Assembly (NCBI RefSeq): GCF_043633585.1
Contig: NZ_CP141832.1
Location: 3,162,001-3,226,000, forward strand
Origin: Lacrimispora sinapis
Lineage (GTDB): Bacteria > Bacillota > Clostridia > Lachnospirales > Lachnospiraceae
DNA length: 64,000 bases
Direction of reading: 5' to 3'
In this document: positions 1 through 8,758 of the stretch, piece by piece
Layout of the letters: each line of letters opens with the position of its first letter
How positions within the stretch are numbered: the stretch's first letter is position 1
Notes under the pieces: model-generated
Told to the model about the DNA's origin: nothing
Databases searched by the model: none
The model's input: only the letters and a program-made list of their open reading frames with translations
Translations under genes and position numbers: made by a program

Positions 1-1
1 G

Positions 2-1048
2 AAAACCTATTATTATCAGAACTATGCCATTCAGAAGGATACATGGATCAATGACGGAACCGGTTGGTTTTACATGAATGGAGACGGACAGAAAACTACC
101 GGATGGTTTGAAAAGGACGATCAGCGCTATTATCTTGACGAGAACTCAGGTCGGATGGCTACCGGCTGGAAACAGCTTTCTGATAAATGGTATTTCTTTA
201 ACGGAAGCGGTGCCATGAACAAAGGCTGGCTTCTCGATAACGGCTCCCGGTATTATTTGAATTCTGACGGTTCCATGGCTGCCGGCTGGATGACCATTGA
301 TGGAAAGCGTTATTACTTCAATGAATCCTCCGGAAATATGGCTGTGGGCTGGAAAAAATTAGATGAAAAATGGTATTATATGAATGACAACGGGGTTATG
401 ACCACCGGCTGGCAGGATATTAACGGCAAACGGTACTACTTAAATGATGACGGAATCATGGCTACCGGCTGGCTGACGGAAGGCAATTCCAAATATTTTC
501 TGGCAGACAGCGGAGCTATGACCACTGGTTGGGCGAAGCTTGACGATAGCTGGTATTACTTCCATAATAACGGAACTATGGCTACCGGCTGGATCAACGT
601 AAACGATGTTTGGTATTATCAGGCACCCGATGGAAAGATGCAGACCGGCTGGTTGGATGACCGGGGTACCAAATACTATTTAAGCACTTCCTCCGGTAAA
701 ATGACAGTGGGCTGGAGACAGGTAGACGGCAATTGGTATTATTTTAATAATAGCGGCGGTATGGCTACTGGTATGGTTACGGTTGACGGCAAACAGTATT
801 ACTTGAATCCTTCAGACGGTAAGATGGCCGCTTCCACTACCTTTGAATTAAACGGGGTTACCTATACCGCAGATTCCAATGGAGTTTGTACGGTGGCACC
901 GCAGGAGACTCAGAATCCGGAAGGGCAGCAAAATGCCGGGGATAGTCAGCAGAATACCGGTGGTAACCAAAATACACCGGCAGCAACGACTACCGCTCCG
1001 GAAAATCAATCCAAGGAAGTCGGTCCTGGAATTGGTTTATCGAAATAA
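2..1048 (+). CDS. Cell-wall-binding repeat protein, 3' end (N-terminus outside window)
   Basis: The frame is open from base 2, so this is the C-terminal part of a longer gene; an ATG at 74 is internal. The visible part is about twelve tandem 20-residue units of the GW-x(7)-YY(L/F)-x(4)-G-x-M-x-(T/A) type, the CW_binding_1 or choline-binding repeat that folds as a beta-solenoid and holds proteins on wall polymers. After the last repeat comes a low-complexity tail rich in Gln, Asn, Gly and Thr that ends in VGPGIGLSK, with no sortase motif or membrane segment. The catalytic domain, if there is one, lies upstream. Such proteins are often hydrolases, transpeptidases or adhesins; which one this is cannot be told. 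Strong hairpins follow the stop. Confidence 0.9.
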   Translation, partial: KTYYYQNYAIQKDTWINDGTGWFYMNGDGQKTTGWFEKDDQRYYLDENSGRMATGWKQLSDKWYFFNGSGAMNKGWLLDNGSRYYLNSDGSMAAGWMTIDGKRYYFNESSGNMAVGWKKLDEKWYYMNDNGVMTTGWQDINGKRYYLNDDGIMATGWLTEGNSKYFLADSGAMTTGWAKLDDSWYYFHNNGTMATGWINVNDVWYYQAPDGKMQTGWLDDRGTKYYLSTSSGKMTVGWRQVDGNWYYFNNSGGMATGMVTVDGKQYYLNPSDGKMAASTTFELNGVTYTADSNGVCTVAPQETQNPEGQQNAGDSQQNTGGNQNTPAATTTAPENQSKEVGPGIGLSK

Positions 1049-1072
1049 CTGAATAATAGGAAGTTATGAGGA

Positions 1073-1147
1073 ATGAGCACCTTATTTTCTATCAAGATCC
1101 AATCAATCTTTGCATTATTGATTGGGTGCTGGGAAAGAGGTGCTCAT
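1073..1147 (+). terminator. Two-tier hairpin after the wall-binding gene
   Basis: An outer 10-bp perfect stem (ATGAGCACCT at 1073-1082 with AGGTGCTCAT at 1138-1147) encloses an inner 9-bp perfect stem (CCAATCAAT at 1099-1107 with ATTGATTGG at 1117-1125). A T-rich run follows at 1148. It lies 25 bases after the stop of the wall-binding gene and probably ends that transcript. Confidence 0.7.
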
Positions 1148-1178
1148 TTTATTCAGGCGGTTTTTATTTACATAAAAA

Positions 1179-1225
1179 TGCACTGGCAGCTATCAGAAAA
1201 AATACATCTGATATCTGGCAGTGCA
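1179..1225 (-). terminator. Terminator of the polysaccharide locus
   Basis: An 18-bp stem with two mismatches (1179-1196 with 1208-1225) and an A-rich loop. Read on the minus strand, the right arm is followed by TTTTTATG, as in an intrinsic terminator. It lies about 100 bases after the stop of the last minus-strand gene of the locus (1327). Confidence 0.75.
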
Positions 1226-1326
1226 TGATACGTTTATAATACAATGCGTCTTTTTTATAAATTGTTTCTTGACAATCAATCTTTATGTGGTTTTTTATTT
1301 CTTCCTTATCCACAATTCAATGGGAT

Positions 1327-2268
1327 TTATTCATGATCATCCACATTCTTAGTCTCACCCACAATATAAATGGGCCTGTCCTTTAATTCTGCAAAGAGAA
1401 TGGCAATATAATTTCCAATGATCCCTACAATCAGAAACAAGACTGCAAACATAAAGCAGATCAGCACAATGGTGGTTGCATAGCCGTTGGGAGTGCCGAC
1501 TCTGGCCCAGCTCCATATGGTATAGATCATCATGACCAGGCCCAGGATTCCGGCTCCGCAGCCTGCGTAAATGCCCAGCTTCAAAGGCAGATTGGAAAAG
1601 CACATGATGGTGTTTAAGGAAAAGGCAATGAGCTTTTTGATGCTGTATTTGCTCTCTCCCGCCACTCTCACTCTGGCTTCGTATTCAATGGTCGTCCGGC
1701 GGAAGCCGATGTTCTGCACATAGCCACGAAGGAAGCGGACTTTTTCCCGGTAATGATCCTTTAGTACCTTTCCTGCTTTTTTAGAGATTGCAAAAAAATC
1801 AGATGCGTTGGGTTCAAATTTTACGTCGGACAGCACATTGATCAAATGATAAAACGCAGAAGAAGCGAAATTTTTAAACCAGCCTGCGGATTCATTCTTG
1901 GTACGGACCATATTTATGACATCAAAGCCTTCTGTGAACTTCTTAACGATCTCCGGAAGATATTCCGGAGGATGCTGTAAGTCCGCATCCATGCAGACAA
2001 TGCCGTCCCCTTTGCTGTAATCAAGACCAGCAATCATGGCGGCTTCATGGCCGAAGTTTCGGGAAAAGCTGATCACCTTTACCTTTGGATCTGCTTGGGA
2101 TAAGCGGGTAAGCACTTCCATGGTGCTGTCCTGACTCCCGTCGTTGACAAAAATAAGTTCGTAATCCCAGTCGAGTTTATTTAAAATACGGGACGTTTCC
2201 TCATAAAACTGGTTGAGTGCCAGTTCCTCGTTGTAGCATGAGACTACGACCGATAGTGTTTTTTTCAT
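1327..2268 (-). CDS. GT2 polyprenyl-phosphate glycosyltransferase, GtrB/DPM1-like
   Basis: A 313-residue family 2 glycosyltransferase. The N-terminal GT-A domain has SVVVSCYNEE near residue 6, a VNDGSQDST nucleotide-binding stretch near 41 and the DAD metal motif at 94-96. Two hydrophobic segments follow at about 231-255 and 264-290. This layout is that of GtrB/ArnC-type enzymes, which load a sugar from a nucleotide sugar onto undecaprenyl phosphate on the cytoplasmic face; a flippase and a GT-C enzyme then use the lipid-linked sugar outside. The two preceding genes encode large polytopic proteins that could be the GT-C partners. The ATG at 2268 has GAGGAG eight bases upstream. It is the last gene of the locus before the terminator. 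The sugar is unknown. Confidence 0.88.
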   Translation of the reverse strand: MKKTLSVVVSCYNEELALNQFYEETSRILNKLDWDYELIFVNDGSQDSTMEVLTRLSQADPKVKVISFSRNFGHEAAMIAGLDYSKGDGIVCMDADLQHPPEYLPEIVKKFTEGFDVINMVRTKNESAGWFKNFASSAFYHLINVLSDVKFEPNASDFFAISKKAGKVLKDHYREKVRFLRGYVQNIGFRRTTIEYEARVRVAGESKYSIKKLIAFSLNTIMCFSNLPLKLGIYAGCGAGILGLVMMIYTIWSWARVGTPNGYATTIVLICFMFAVLFLIVGIIGNYIAILFAELKDRPIYIVGETKNVDDHE

Positions 2269-2327
2269 CTTTTATGCTCCTCATGCAAGTGCCTTTCAAA
2301 ATCATCCTTCAAAGGCTGCATTGTCTT

Positions 2328-3710
2328 TTATTCTGTACTTCCGTCGCTGCGGAAAATACTATACCCATTTTCCTTTAATATTGTCAGTGCACTGCGTACC
2401 TTTGCACCGCTGTCTTTCCGGCTGGGCCGGTACTCGAAATTTGCCCGAAGCTCCTCATCGGTCACGTGTTCAAAATTACGGGCCATGGCTGCCATTCTCT
2501 GGAAGCTTTCTAAACGGAATGGGGCTTTTTTTATTTCGATATATGTGGTGTAACAATTTCCGGTCAGAAACAGCACACAGGCTCCCGCGGCGGCGAACCG
2601 CATTAAGGGTATGGCTTTCTTTCTCGTCATCGGAAGAATCAGGGAAAAGGTCAAAAGAATTCCCAGAATTCCGGTTTGAAACTGCAGGGCGTATCTGGAG
2701 CTGAGACCATAATTCTCCTGCAGGAATATCCATCTGGACAGCAGGATAAGCACGTGATTGAGTCCGCCGGATACCAGGAGGATTAAGGGGAACACCGTCT
2801 TCTTGTAAAGGCGGTATTTCCAGTTATACCAAAGTGCCAGCAGATAGAAAAATATGACCAGAAAGCCCAGCAGGAGAAACGGCAGATTGGTGTGAAAGAT
2901 TTCTTCCGCCCGTTCTCCGCCGATGACCATGGAAGAAAAGGACTTTATAAAAAACCGGACAAAAAAGCCGGGGGTCTCTCTCAGCTGGTCAAAAATAGAG
3001 CCTGTGGCTGGTGCCGCATGGTCTTCCACCGCATAGGTATTGCTCCATAAATATAAGAAAAGGGGAATCAGAGTGCTGATGCCGTAAATGCAATAGCTGC
3101 CCTTTCCTTTCCCTTTTTTTATCAGAAACAAAAATCCGCAGGCCAGAAGGACGGTGACCGAGTAAATGGCACAGTAAGGTCCTGCCACTAGCAACGTGGT
3201 AACAAAGGGAAGAAGAAGTAAAGTTCTACGGTCATTTGGTTTTTCTTCTCCGGTCCATACACGGTCCAGAACTTCGTAGTGGTAAAAGAAGAAGGCAAAG
3301 GACAGGAAATGGGCCCAGCCGCTTCCATTGGTCAGCATTTCCCATTTATTCAGGCTGAACAATACCACCATTAAAACTGCAAACCATGGAAGGGAAATTT
3401 TTTTTCTGAAACAGTAGGCCGCCAGGACCATTCCGGATAATCCAAGGGCGAGAACACCTAACACCCGGTCAAACATGATGTTATATCCAAACAGGGAAAT
3501 ATTGATTATCCTGCCCACATAGTTGGCGGGTATCCGGGTCAGGATATCGGGGACGAAAAATTTGGCCGGATTCCACACATCGGGCAGATAGCTGTTGACC
3601 AGACGGATGTAATCGGAATATATTCCGTCACAGGTGGCGGAAAAAATGTACCAGAGGCCAAACACAGTTCCCAAAAGGGGAAAGAAATAATATAGATATT
3701 TTCGATTCAT
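2328..3710 (-). CDS. Polytopic membrane protein, possible GT-C glycosyltransferase
   Basis: A 460-residue protein with about ten to twelve hydrophobic segments, starting with one directly after the N-terminus (residues 6-25). The first external loop carries acidic residues (CDGIYSDYIR near 27-36), where GT-C enzymes usually keep their catalytic Asp. The C-terminal 90 residues are soluble and basic. I do not recognise a named family. Its position between another large membrane protein and a GtrB-like transferase suggests that it moves a lipid-linked sugar onto the polysaccharide outside the membrane, or modifies that polymer. This is context-based inference. The gene starts 17 bases after the preceding stop. 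Confidence 0.7.
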   Translation of the reverse strand: MNRKYLYYFFPLLGTVFGLWYIFSATCDGIYSDYIRLVNSYLPDVWNPAKFFVPDILTRIPANYVGRIINISLFGYNIMFDRVLGVLALGLSGMVLAAYCFRKKISLPWFAVLMVVLFSLNKWEMLTNGSGWAHFLSFAFFFYHYEVLDRVWTGEEKPNDRRTLLLLPFVTTLLVAGPYCAIYSVTVLLACGFLFLIKKGKGKGSYCIYGISTLIPLFLYLWSNTYAVEDHAAPATGSIFDQLRETPGFFVRFFIKSFSSMVIGGERAEEIFHTNLPFLLLGFLVIFFYLLALWYNWKYRLYKKTVFPLILLVSGGLNHVLILLSRWIFLQENYGLSSRYALQFQTGILGILLTFSLILPMTRKKAIPLMRFAAAGACVLFLTGNCYTTYIEIKKAPFRLESFQRMAAMARNFEHVTDEELRANFEYRPSRKDSGAKVRSALTILKENGYSIFRSDGSTE

Positions 3711-3727
3711 GCCTTCACCTCTGTCTC

Positions 3728-5560
3728 TTAATCTGCCGTAATATCCGCCACTACGGAAAGACGGGTCTCCCCTCTCTGCTCCGTTGCTGCGTCGTAATAG
3801 AAATTGCTTTCAAACGTTACTTCCGAAGTCTGGGATGGGGGTACGTCGAATTCAGCAGTTACGGTGCTGGCGTTGATCGGAATCACCCTTTGTTCACTTC
3901 CGTTTACCGTCACCACAATGTGCTCCAATCCTGTGATGACTCCGGGATAATAAAATTTAAAATGGATTTTCCCTTCTTTTCCTGCCATGATGCGGGCCTT
4001 GGCTTTCTGGTCCAGCCAGCCGTCTTCATAGCAGCCATAGATCCGTTCAAATTTTAAATTCCGCACAAAATCCGTTATGTCCTGGTATGCATTGTGTGCC
4101 GGATCTTCCCTTAAAACAAGCATATTGGGGGTGAGAAGACCGATGGAATTTATGGAGTCGATAAAGGTGACCTCCGTTCCTTCGGCAGTCCGTTTTTTGT
4201 CAAAGGTCTTAAAAAAGGTGCGGGCGGTAAAATCGCTCATATCATAAGTATTGCCAATGATGTATATCTTCTTCCCAAAAAGTTTTTCCTGGTATTTTCC
4301 ATACGTCTCTTCTGCCAGGGAATTGTAACGGAGCTGGGAGGACCAGTAATACAGATTCTCGTATTTTCCCCGATAGAAACTTTCAATGGGAAGCATGAGA
4401 ATTCCATAAAGCAGAAACAGACTGCAATACAAAAGGGGCCTGGTAAGATCGGCTCCTGCCTCTTTTTTCGGGACTGCCACTCCGCACATATAAGCGGCAA
4501 ACAGCCAGGCGGCTGTCATGGATACATAGACCCATCTGGTTTCCACCCGGATGGTGACGCTTGATGATCCGATACAGAGCGCAATAAACAAAAGGAATAA
4601 GCCTATGACCTGGAACCGTTTTTTCCGTTCCTTCCGCTCTTTGATTACAACGGTCAGGAAAATCACGGTCATAAGCAGAAGCAGAATGTCTGCCACGATG
4701 ACAAAGACACGGACCCAGGCCGGAGAGCCGCTAAAACTTAACCCACTTAGATGCTCCGGACCTGCATTGATCCCAAAAATATAAAAGACCTGACTGAACG
4801 CAAATTTTATGGCGGAAGCGATACTGAAGGTCTCTGCCACTGTGGTCCCGCCGGTTCCGGCAGGAGAGATGCTTCCGATGGCGAAAAAGCGGAGGGCCTG
4901 TACTGCGGCAAATACTCCGGTGACCAACAGCCACGGTGCTTTCCGCCGCTCTTTTTTCATAAGGAACGCTGCATAGAACAGAGGCAGGAGTACCATATAG
5001 CGTTCATGGATGAAGCAAACGCTGAAATACAAAAACACGGAAACAGGGAGCAGGCTTTTTCCTGGTTTTTCCTCTGTCAGATAGCGGTAGAGGCAGTATA
5101 ATATGCCGATGGCCGCCCATAATGCCAGGCTTTCCATCAGGCCCCATACCTGGCTGATCTGATAATAAGACATGCGGGAAAGCAGATATAAAATCCCTCC
5201 CGAAAAGCCGATGATCCATCTTCCGGACAAACGCTTTGCAAACCGGTATACGGTAAATGCGATACAGACGTTTACCAGTATATTGATGGGGACAAACCAG
5301 CTCATGTGGCTGCCGACCAACATCAGTTCCAGCCATGCAGCCAGATTATAAACAAAACGGAACCGTGTGCTTCCTAACGGGAAGACAAATTCACGGAAAG
5401 ACTGTTCTCCGTAGCAGGACCAAAGGTAGAGGTCATCCATATAAAGCCCTTTTATTTCGATTCCCCGGTTAATGAAGAAAGCAAAGGCCAGCAAAAGTAC
5501 GGCTGCAATGATTTCGTCTTTCCATGCGGCTTCCTTACCTATCCATTGTCTGTCTTTCAT
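3728..5560 (-). CDS. Polytopic membrane protein with C-terminal soluble domain, GT-C-like
   Basis: A 610-residue protein. The first two thirds (about 15-415) hold ten or more hydrophobic helices. The first external loop has YMDDLYLW near residue 40, resembling the catalytic acidic motif of GT-C transferases such as PMT/ArnT relatives. From about 420 the chain is soluble, and its last 150 residues look beta-rich. The likely role is use of a polyprenyl-phosphate sugar at the outer face, together with the GtrB-like enzyme two genes on. No exact family is recognised. It follows gmhA by 72 bases and precedes the 460-residue membrane protein by 17, so all belong to one transcript. Confidence 0.7.
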   Translation of the reverse strand: MKDRQWIGKEAAWKDEIIAAVLLLAFAFFINRGIEIKGLYMDDLYLWSCYGEQSFREFVFPLGSTRFRFVYNLAAWLELMLVGSHMSWFVPINILVNVCIAFTVYRFAKRLSGRWIIGFSGGILYLLSRMSYYQISQVWGLMESLALWAAIGILYCLYRYLTEEKPGKSLLPVSVFLYFSVCFIHERYMVLLPLFYAAFLMKKERRKAPWLLVTGVFAAVQALRFFAIGSISPAGTGGTTVAETFSIASAIKFAFSQVFYIFGINAGPEHLSGLSFSGSPAWVRVFVIVADILLLLMTVIFLTVVIKERKERKKRFQVIGLFLLFIALCIGSSSVTIRVETRWVYVSMTAAWLFAAYMCGVAVPKKEAGADLTRPLLYCSLFLLYGILMLPIESFYRGKYENLYYWSSQLRYNSLAEETYGKYQEKLFGKKIYIIGNTYDMSDFTARTFFKTFDKKRTAEGTEVTFIDSINSIGLLTPNMLVLREDPAHNAYQDITDFVRNLKFERIYGCYEDGWLDQKAKARIMAGKEGKIHFKFYYPGVITGLEHIVVTVNGSEQRVIPINASTVTAEFDVPPSQTSEVTFESNFYYDAATEQRGETRLSVVADITAD

Positions 5561-5632
5561 CTTATCCTCCTGTGGTGCGCTTCCAGCGTCAAAAATCCGG
5601 GGTATGAGAAACGCTTCCCCTACCCCTGGTGT

Positions 5633-6268
5633 TTAGAAAAACCGTTCTTCCAACATCAAACAGAGTGCGTGATAGATGGGGAGATGGTATTCCTGAATTT
5701 TAAAGGTTTCTGATTCCGGCACCACGATGGTCACATCGGCTGCCGTTTTCAGCTGCCCGCCGTCTTTTCCTGTAAGCCCGATGGTTTTCATGCCAAGCGC
5801 TTTGGCTGCAGCCATGGCGTACATGACATTTTTGGAATTACCGGAGGTGGAGATCCCAAGGAGCACATCTCCTGGTTTTCCGTAGCCATACGTCTGCTGG
5901 GCAAAGATCAAATCGCCGTCCACATCGTTTAAAAATGCGGTGGAAAGTCCTGGATGACCCGTGAGCGCAATGGCGGGAAGTCCTCCCTGAAGTTTTTGGG
6001 CCAGCTCTTTTCCCCGTTCGGGATCAGCTTCCGTTAGTTTTTTTGCAAATTCTTCGGAAACGGTCCTGGGTTTTACAAATCCTTTCATCAGTTCCCCGAC
6101 GATATGCTCTGCATCGGCACAGCTTCCACCGTTTCCGGCGATCAAAAGCTTTCCGCCGTTTTCATAGCAGGATTCCAGTATATGATAGGCATTTAAAATC
6201 TCAGCCTTCACACAGGCAAGGGCCGGATACCGCTCCAAAAGTTCCTCTAAATAGTTCATGGGTTCCAT
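5633..6268 (-). CDS. gmhA: Phosphoheptose isomerase GmhA
   Basis: A 211-residue SIS-domain protein. GNGGS (45-49) and STSGNS (140-145) form the sugar-phosphate pocket, and QEYHLPIYH (192-200) supplies the C-terminal His residues of the family's metal/active site. GmhA converts sedoheptulose 7-phosphate to D-glycero-D-manno-heptose 7-phosphate, the first step of heptose nucleotide synthesis in the cytoplasm. The ATG at 6268 has AAGGAGG nine bases upstream and overlaps the end of gmhB by 13 bases, so the two are probably coupled. An insert around residues 65-95 (EEFAKKLTEADPERG) is also common in SIS isomerases of this type. The adjacent hddA, hddC and gmhB genes make the assignment firm. Confidence 0.93.
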   Translation of the reverse strand: MEPMNYLEELLERYPALACVKAEILNAYHILESCYENGGKLLIAGNGGSCADAEHIVGELMKGFVKPRTVSEEFAKKLTEADPERGKELAQKLQGGLPAIALTGHPGLSTAFLNDVDGDLIFAQQTYGYGKPGDVLLGISTSGNSKNVMYAMAAAKALGMKTIGLTGKDGGQLKTAADVTIVVPESETFKIQEYHLPIYHALCLMLEERFF

Positions 6269-6852
6269 GTGGATCTTCCTCCTTCTCGTAAGAGTATAAA
6301 ATCAACTGCCTCCTTCATGGAGGAAGCATAAAAATCAAAGGATTTTTCTTTCTCTTCTTCTGTCATGGTTTGGTAAATATCCGCACCATATCCGGTTCCT
6401 ACCAATATGGAACTCACTCCATACCGTCTTCCGGCTTCCGTATCCAAACGCTTATCGCCGATCATGTAAGAATGCGCCTTGTCTACGGTGAAACAGGCTT
6501 CCGCCATCTCAAACATCCCGGTCTCCGGCTTGCGGCAATGACACTTCTTTTTATACTTGCCGATGCCGTGTACCGGGTGATGAGGGCAGTAGAAAAAACG
6601 GTCGATGGCAGCACCTTCTTTGGAAAGATACTGATTCAAGGTCTCATGAAGAGATACCACATCCTCTTCTTTATAATATCCTCTGGCAACGCCTGCCTGA
6701 TTGGTAACCACCACCAGGCGAAAGCCATGGGCTTTTAAACGCTTTAGGGCTTCTGGCACTCCGGGAAGAATCACAAGGTCTTCCGGACGGTGCAAATACT
6801 CCACTTCCTGATTGATGGTGCCGTCACGGTCTAAAAATACAATTTTATCCAT
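6256..6852 (-). CDS. gmhB: D-glycero-D-manno-heptose 1,7-bisphosphate phosphatase GmhB
   Basis: A 198-residue HAD-superfamily phosphatase. The nucleophile motif DRDGT starts at Asp8, with Asp10 as general acid. The family's zinc loop is complete: Cys89, His91, Cys104 and Cys106. The VVTNQAGVARG stretch (48-58) and the C-terminal IGDKRLD motif complete the HAD set. The enzyme removes the C7 phosphate of heptose 1,7-bisphosphate. Together with hddA and hddC it points to the GDP-alpha-heptose branch and not the ADP-beta branch of lipopolysaccharide synthesis. It overlaps gmhA by 13 bases and lies 33 bases after hddA. Confidence 0.93.
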   Translation of the reverse strand: MDKIVFLDRDGTINQEVEYLHRPEDLVILPGVPEALKRLKAHGFRLVVVTNQAGVARGYYKEEDVVSLHETLNQYLSKEGAAIDRFFYCPHHPVHGIGKYKKKCHCRKPETGMFEMAEACFTVDKAHSYMIGDKRLDTEAGRRYGVSSILVGTGYGADIYQTMTEEEKEKSFDFYASSMKEAVDFILLREGGRSTWNP

Positions 6853-6885
6853 AGTTTCCTGATTCCCCTGCAGCTGATAGAATGC

Positions 6886-7956
6886 TTACAGGTTAAAATG
6901 ATATTCGCCGCCTGGTATCTTTACCCGGATATCCGGATAATCCCACCGCGTTTCATCGGTGATCCACGCCTGTGCTCCTCTGAGTTCAAAATTCCAGTCC
7001 GTCAGCTGTCCGCCCACTTCTTCCATACGGGCAGCCACCTTATGACGGACGTTGTAAGGACAGTATACCAATAAGTATCCGCCGCCGCCGGCTCCTAAAA
7101 GCTTTCCGCCGAGAGCACCGGCTTTTAAGGCTTCCTCGTAAAGCTCGTCAATCTGGGGAGTGGTAATTTTGCTGCTCATCCTTTTTTTGCTCTTCCAGCC
7201 ATAATCCAACAGCTTTCCAAAGCTATATAAATTCCCTTTTAAAAGCTCATCTTTCATGGCATAGGCCAGTGCCTTCACTTCGCACATGGCATCAAAGGGA
7301 TCTTTCTTTTCATAGTTCTTAACCTGGTCTTTGATGATATTGGCCGATACGTGGATATTGCCGGTGTAGCATAAAAGCAGGTTGTACTGAAGCTCATGGA
7401 TGACTTCTTTTTTGATTCTAAGGGGATTGACCACCACGTTGTTGCGTCCGTGGAATTCGATGAAGTTAAAGCCTCCGAAGGTAGCTGCATACTGATCCTG
7501 GTAGCCTCCGTCGATCTTTAAATCTTCTCTCTCCACCTTGTATGCTAAGTCTGCCATGGCATAGCTGTCTAACTCCACGCCTTTCCATTTGGCCATGGCG
7601 GTCAAAAGAGCCACCATAACCGTTGAGGAGGTCCCAAGACCGGAGCCTGGAGGTGCATCGCACTGTAAGTAGACTTCACAGCCCTGCTTGATGTCCATGG
7701 CCTTCAATGCCGCGGTCACAAGATCCAGCCGCCCGTCGTATACATAGTTTTCATTGGTGTTGTATTTGACGGTCATATCAAAGTCCAGGGAATGTACGAT
7801 GATCTGGTCATCTTCTCTTGGAACGATGGAACAGTAGGCATATTTATTGATGGTGCTGCCGATGATGGCACCTCCCTGCTCCTCACAAAAAGGGGCTACA
7901 TCCGTACCGCCGCCGCCAAAGCTCACCCGAAGGGGCGCGCGTCCTCTGATTATCAT
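6886..7956 (-). CDS. hddA: D-glycero-alpha-D-manno-heptose 7-phosphate kinase HddA (GHMP family)
   Basis: A 356-residue GHMP kinase. It starts RAPLRVSFGGGGTD (residues 6-19), typical of the sugar-kinase branch, and has the phosphate-binding loop PGSGLGTSS at 103-111. The C-terminal KLLGAGGGGYLL motif is also present. HddA phosphorylates C1 of heptose 7-phosphate with the alpha configuration. The start codon overlaps the stop of hddC (ATGA, 7953-7956), so translation is probably coupled. Fructokinase- or mevalonate-type GHMP enzymes are excluded by the neighbours gmhA, gmhB and hddC. Confidence 0.92.
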   Translation of the reverse strand: MIIRGRAPLRVSFGGGGTDVAPFCEEQGGAIIGSTINKYAYCSIVPREDDQIIVHSLDFDMTVKYNTNENYVYDGRLDLVTAALKAMDIKQGCEVYLQCDAPPGSGLGTSSTVMVALLTAMAKWKGVELDSYAMADLAYKVEREDLKIDGGYQDQYAATFGGFNFIEFHGRNNVVVNPLRIKKEVIHELQYNLLLCYTGNIHVSANIIKDQVKNYEKKDPFDAMCEVKALAYAMKDELLKGNLYSFGKLLDYGWKSKKRMSSKITTPQIDELYEEALKAGALGGKLLGAGGGGYLLVYCPYNVRHKVAARMEEVGGQLTDWNFELRGAQAWITDETRWDYPDIRVKIPGGEYHFNL

Positions 7957-8660
7957 ACGATCACCGTTCCTTTCTTTATATCTTCCATAAACCGGAAATA
8001 ATCCTCCGGCACGCCGATATCAATGAAATAACCGTCATTGACGATGCCGCCCAGCTTCTTTCCTTCCAAAAGCCACCGGGGGATCATGTCATGCTCTAAG
8101 GATACCTTTCCTTCCGGTATGGTATCAAGCAGGGAGCGGCGCAGATAATATACACCTCCATTGATGGTTCCCTGGCATTTATCTTCAATCTTTTCGTCAA
8201 AGGTTTTTAACCAGCCGTCTTCCAGCACAGCCTGTCCGTATCGGGATACGTCGGGCACTTCTCTTAAAACCAGAGCCATGTCAAGATCCCGTTTCGCACT
8301 TAAAGCCGTCAGCCGGTTGTAGTCGATCTGGTAAAAGGTGTCCGCATTCAGCACTAAGAAACGGTCATCGGTCACCTTCCGGCCGGCATTCTTAATGGCT
8401 CCGGCTGTGCCAAGAAGTTCTTCCTCGTAGGCATAGGAAACCTTGATCTCCCACTGGGAACCGTCTTTGAAATATTCTTCCACCATAGAGCCTTTATAGC
8501 CTACGGCAAAAATAATCTCGGTAACTCCATGTTTTTTCAGTTCCAAAATAACATATTCCATAAAGGGCTTTTCTTCAATCAGTGCCATTGGCTTTGGTCT
8601 GTCACTTACAACAGAACGGAGCCGTGTGCCAAGACCCCCTGCCAGCAAAACTGCCTGCAT
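7953..8660 (-). CDS. hddC: Heptose 1-phosphate guanylyltransferase HddC
   Basis: A sugar nucleotidyltransferase of 235 residues. The signature AVLLAGGLGTRLRS, followed by DRPKPM, occupies residues 3-24, and LVLNADTFY near 105 gives the metal-binding Asp. I place the start at the ATG at 8660, which has AGGAGG eight bases upstream; an in-frame ATG at 8708 adds 16 residues but lacks a ribosome site. By its neighbours it makes GDP-D-glycero-alpha-D-manno-heptose from heptose 1-phosphate and GTP. Sequence alone cannot separate guanylyl from other nucleotidyl specificity. A probable promoter lies in the 98-base gap upstream. The last four bases overlap hddA. Confidence 0.88.
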   Translation of the reverse strand: MQAVLLAGGLGTRLRSVVSDRPKPMALIEEKPFMEYVILELKKHGVTEIIFAVGYKGSMVEEYFKDGSQWEIKVSYAYEEELLGTAGAIKNAGRKVTDDRFLVLNADTFYQIDYNRLTALSAKRDLDMALVLREVPDVSRYGQAVLEDGWLKTFDEKIEDKCQGTINGGVYYLRRSLLDTIPEGKVSLEHDMIPRWLLEGKKLGGIVNDGYFIDIGVPEDYFRFMEDIKKGTVIV

Positions 8661-8699
8661 ACCAGTTTCCTCCTGTTCACCTTTTCTTTGGTTCCACCG

Positions 8700-8758
8700 C
8701 CGAAACATTCTTATTATATTATATCACAGATCACTTGGAACAATCTACTATCCTGGCT
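8700..8758 (-). promoter_or_regulatory. Possible promoter for the heptose genes
   Basis: The gap between the 1037-residue glycosyltransferase gene and hddC carries overlapping TATAAT hexamers on the minus strand (within 8711-8724). The best -35-like hexamers are weak (AGATTG or TTGTTC). It may allow separate expression of hddC-hddA-gmhB-gmhA, but read-through from upstream is equally likely. Confidence 0.4.

Noticed and set aside
2..1048. Phage endolysin with choline-binding repeats
   Set aside because: No phage gene is nearby and the catalytic domain lies outside the window; the repeats alone cannot distinguish lysins from host wall proteins.
2321..2704. Plus-strand frame of 127 codons opposite the membrane protein gene
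   Set aside because: It lies wholly within the coding region of the minus-strand 460-residue membrane protein; the product has no protein-like pattern.
5633..8660. ADP-L-glycero-beta-D-manno-heptose (lipopolysaccharide type) pathway
   Set aside because: hldE/rfaE and the epimerase are missing, while alpha-type HddA and HddC homologues are present; the GDP-alpha branch fits better.
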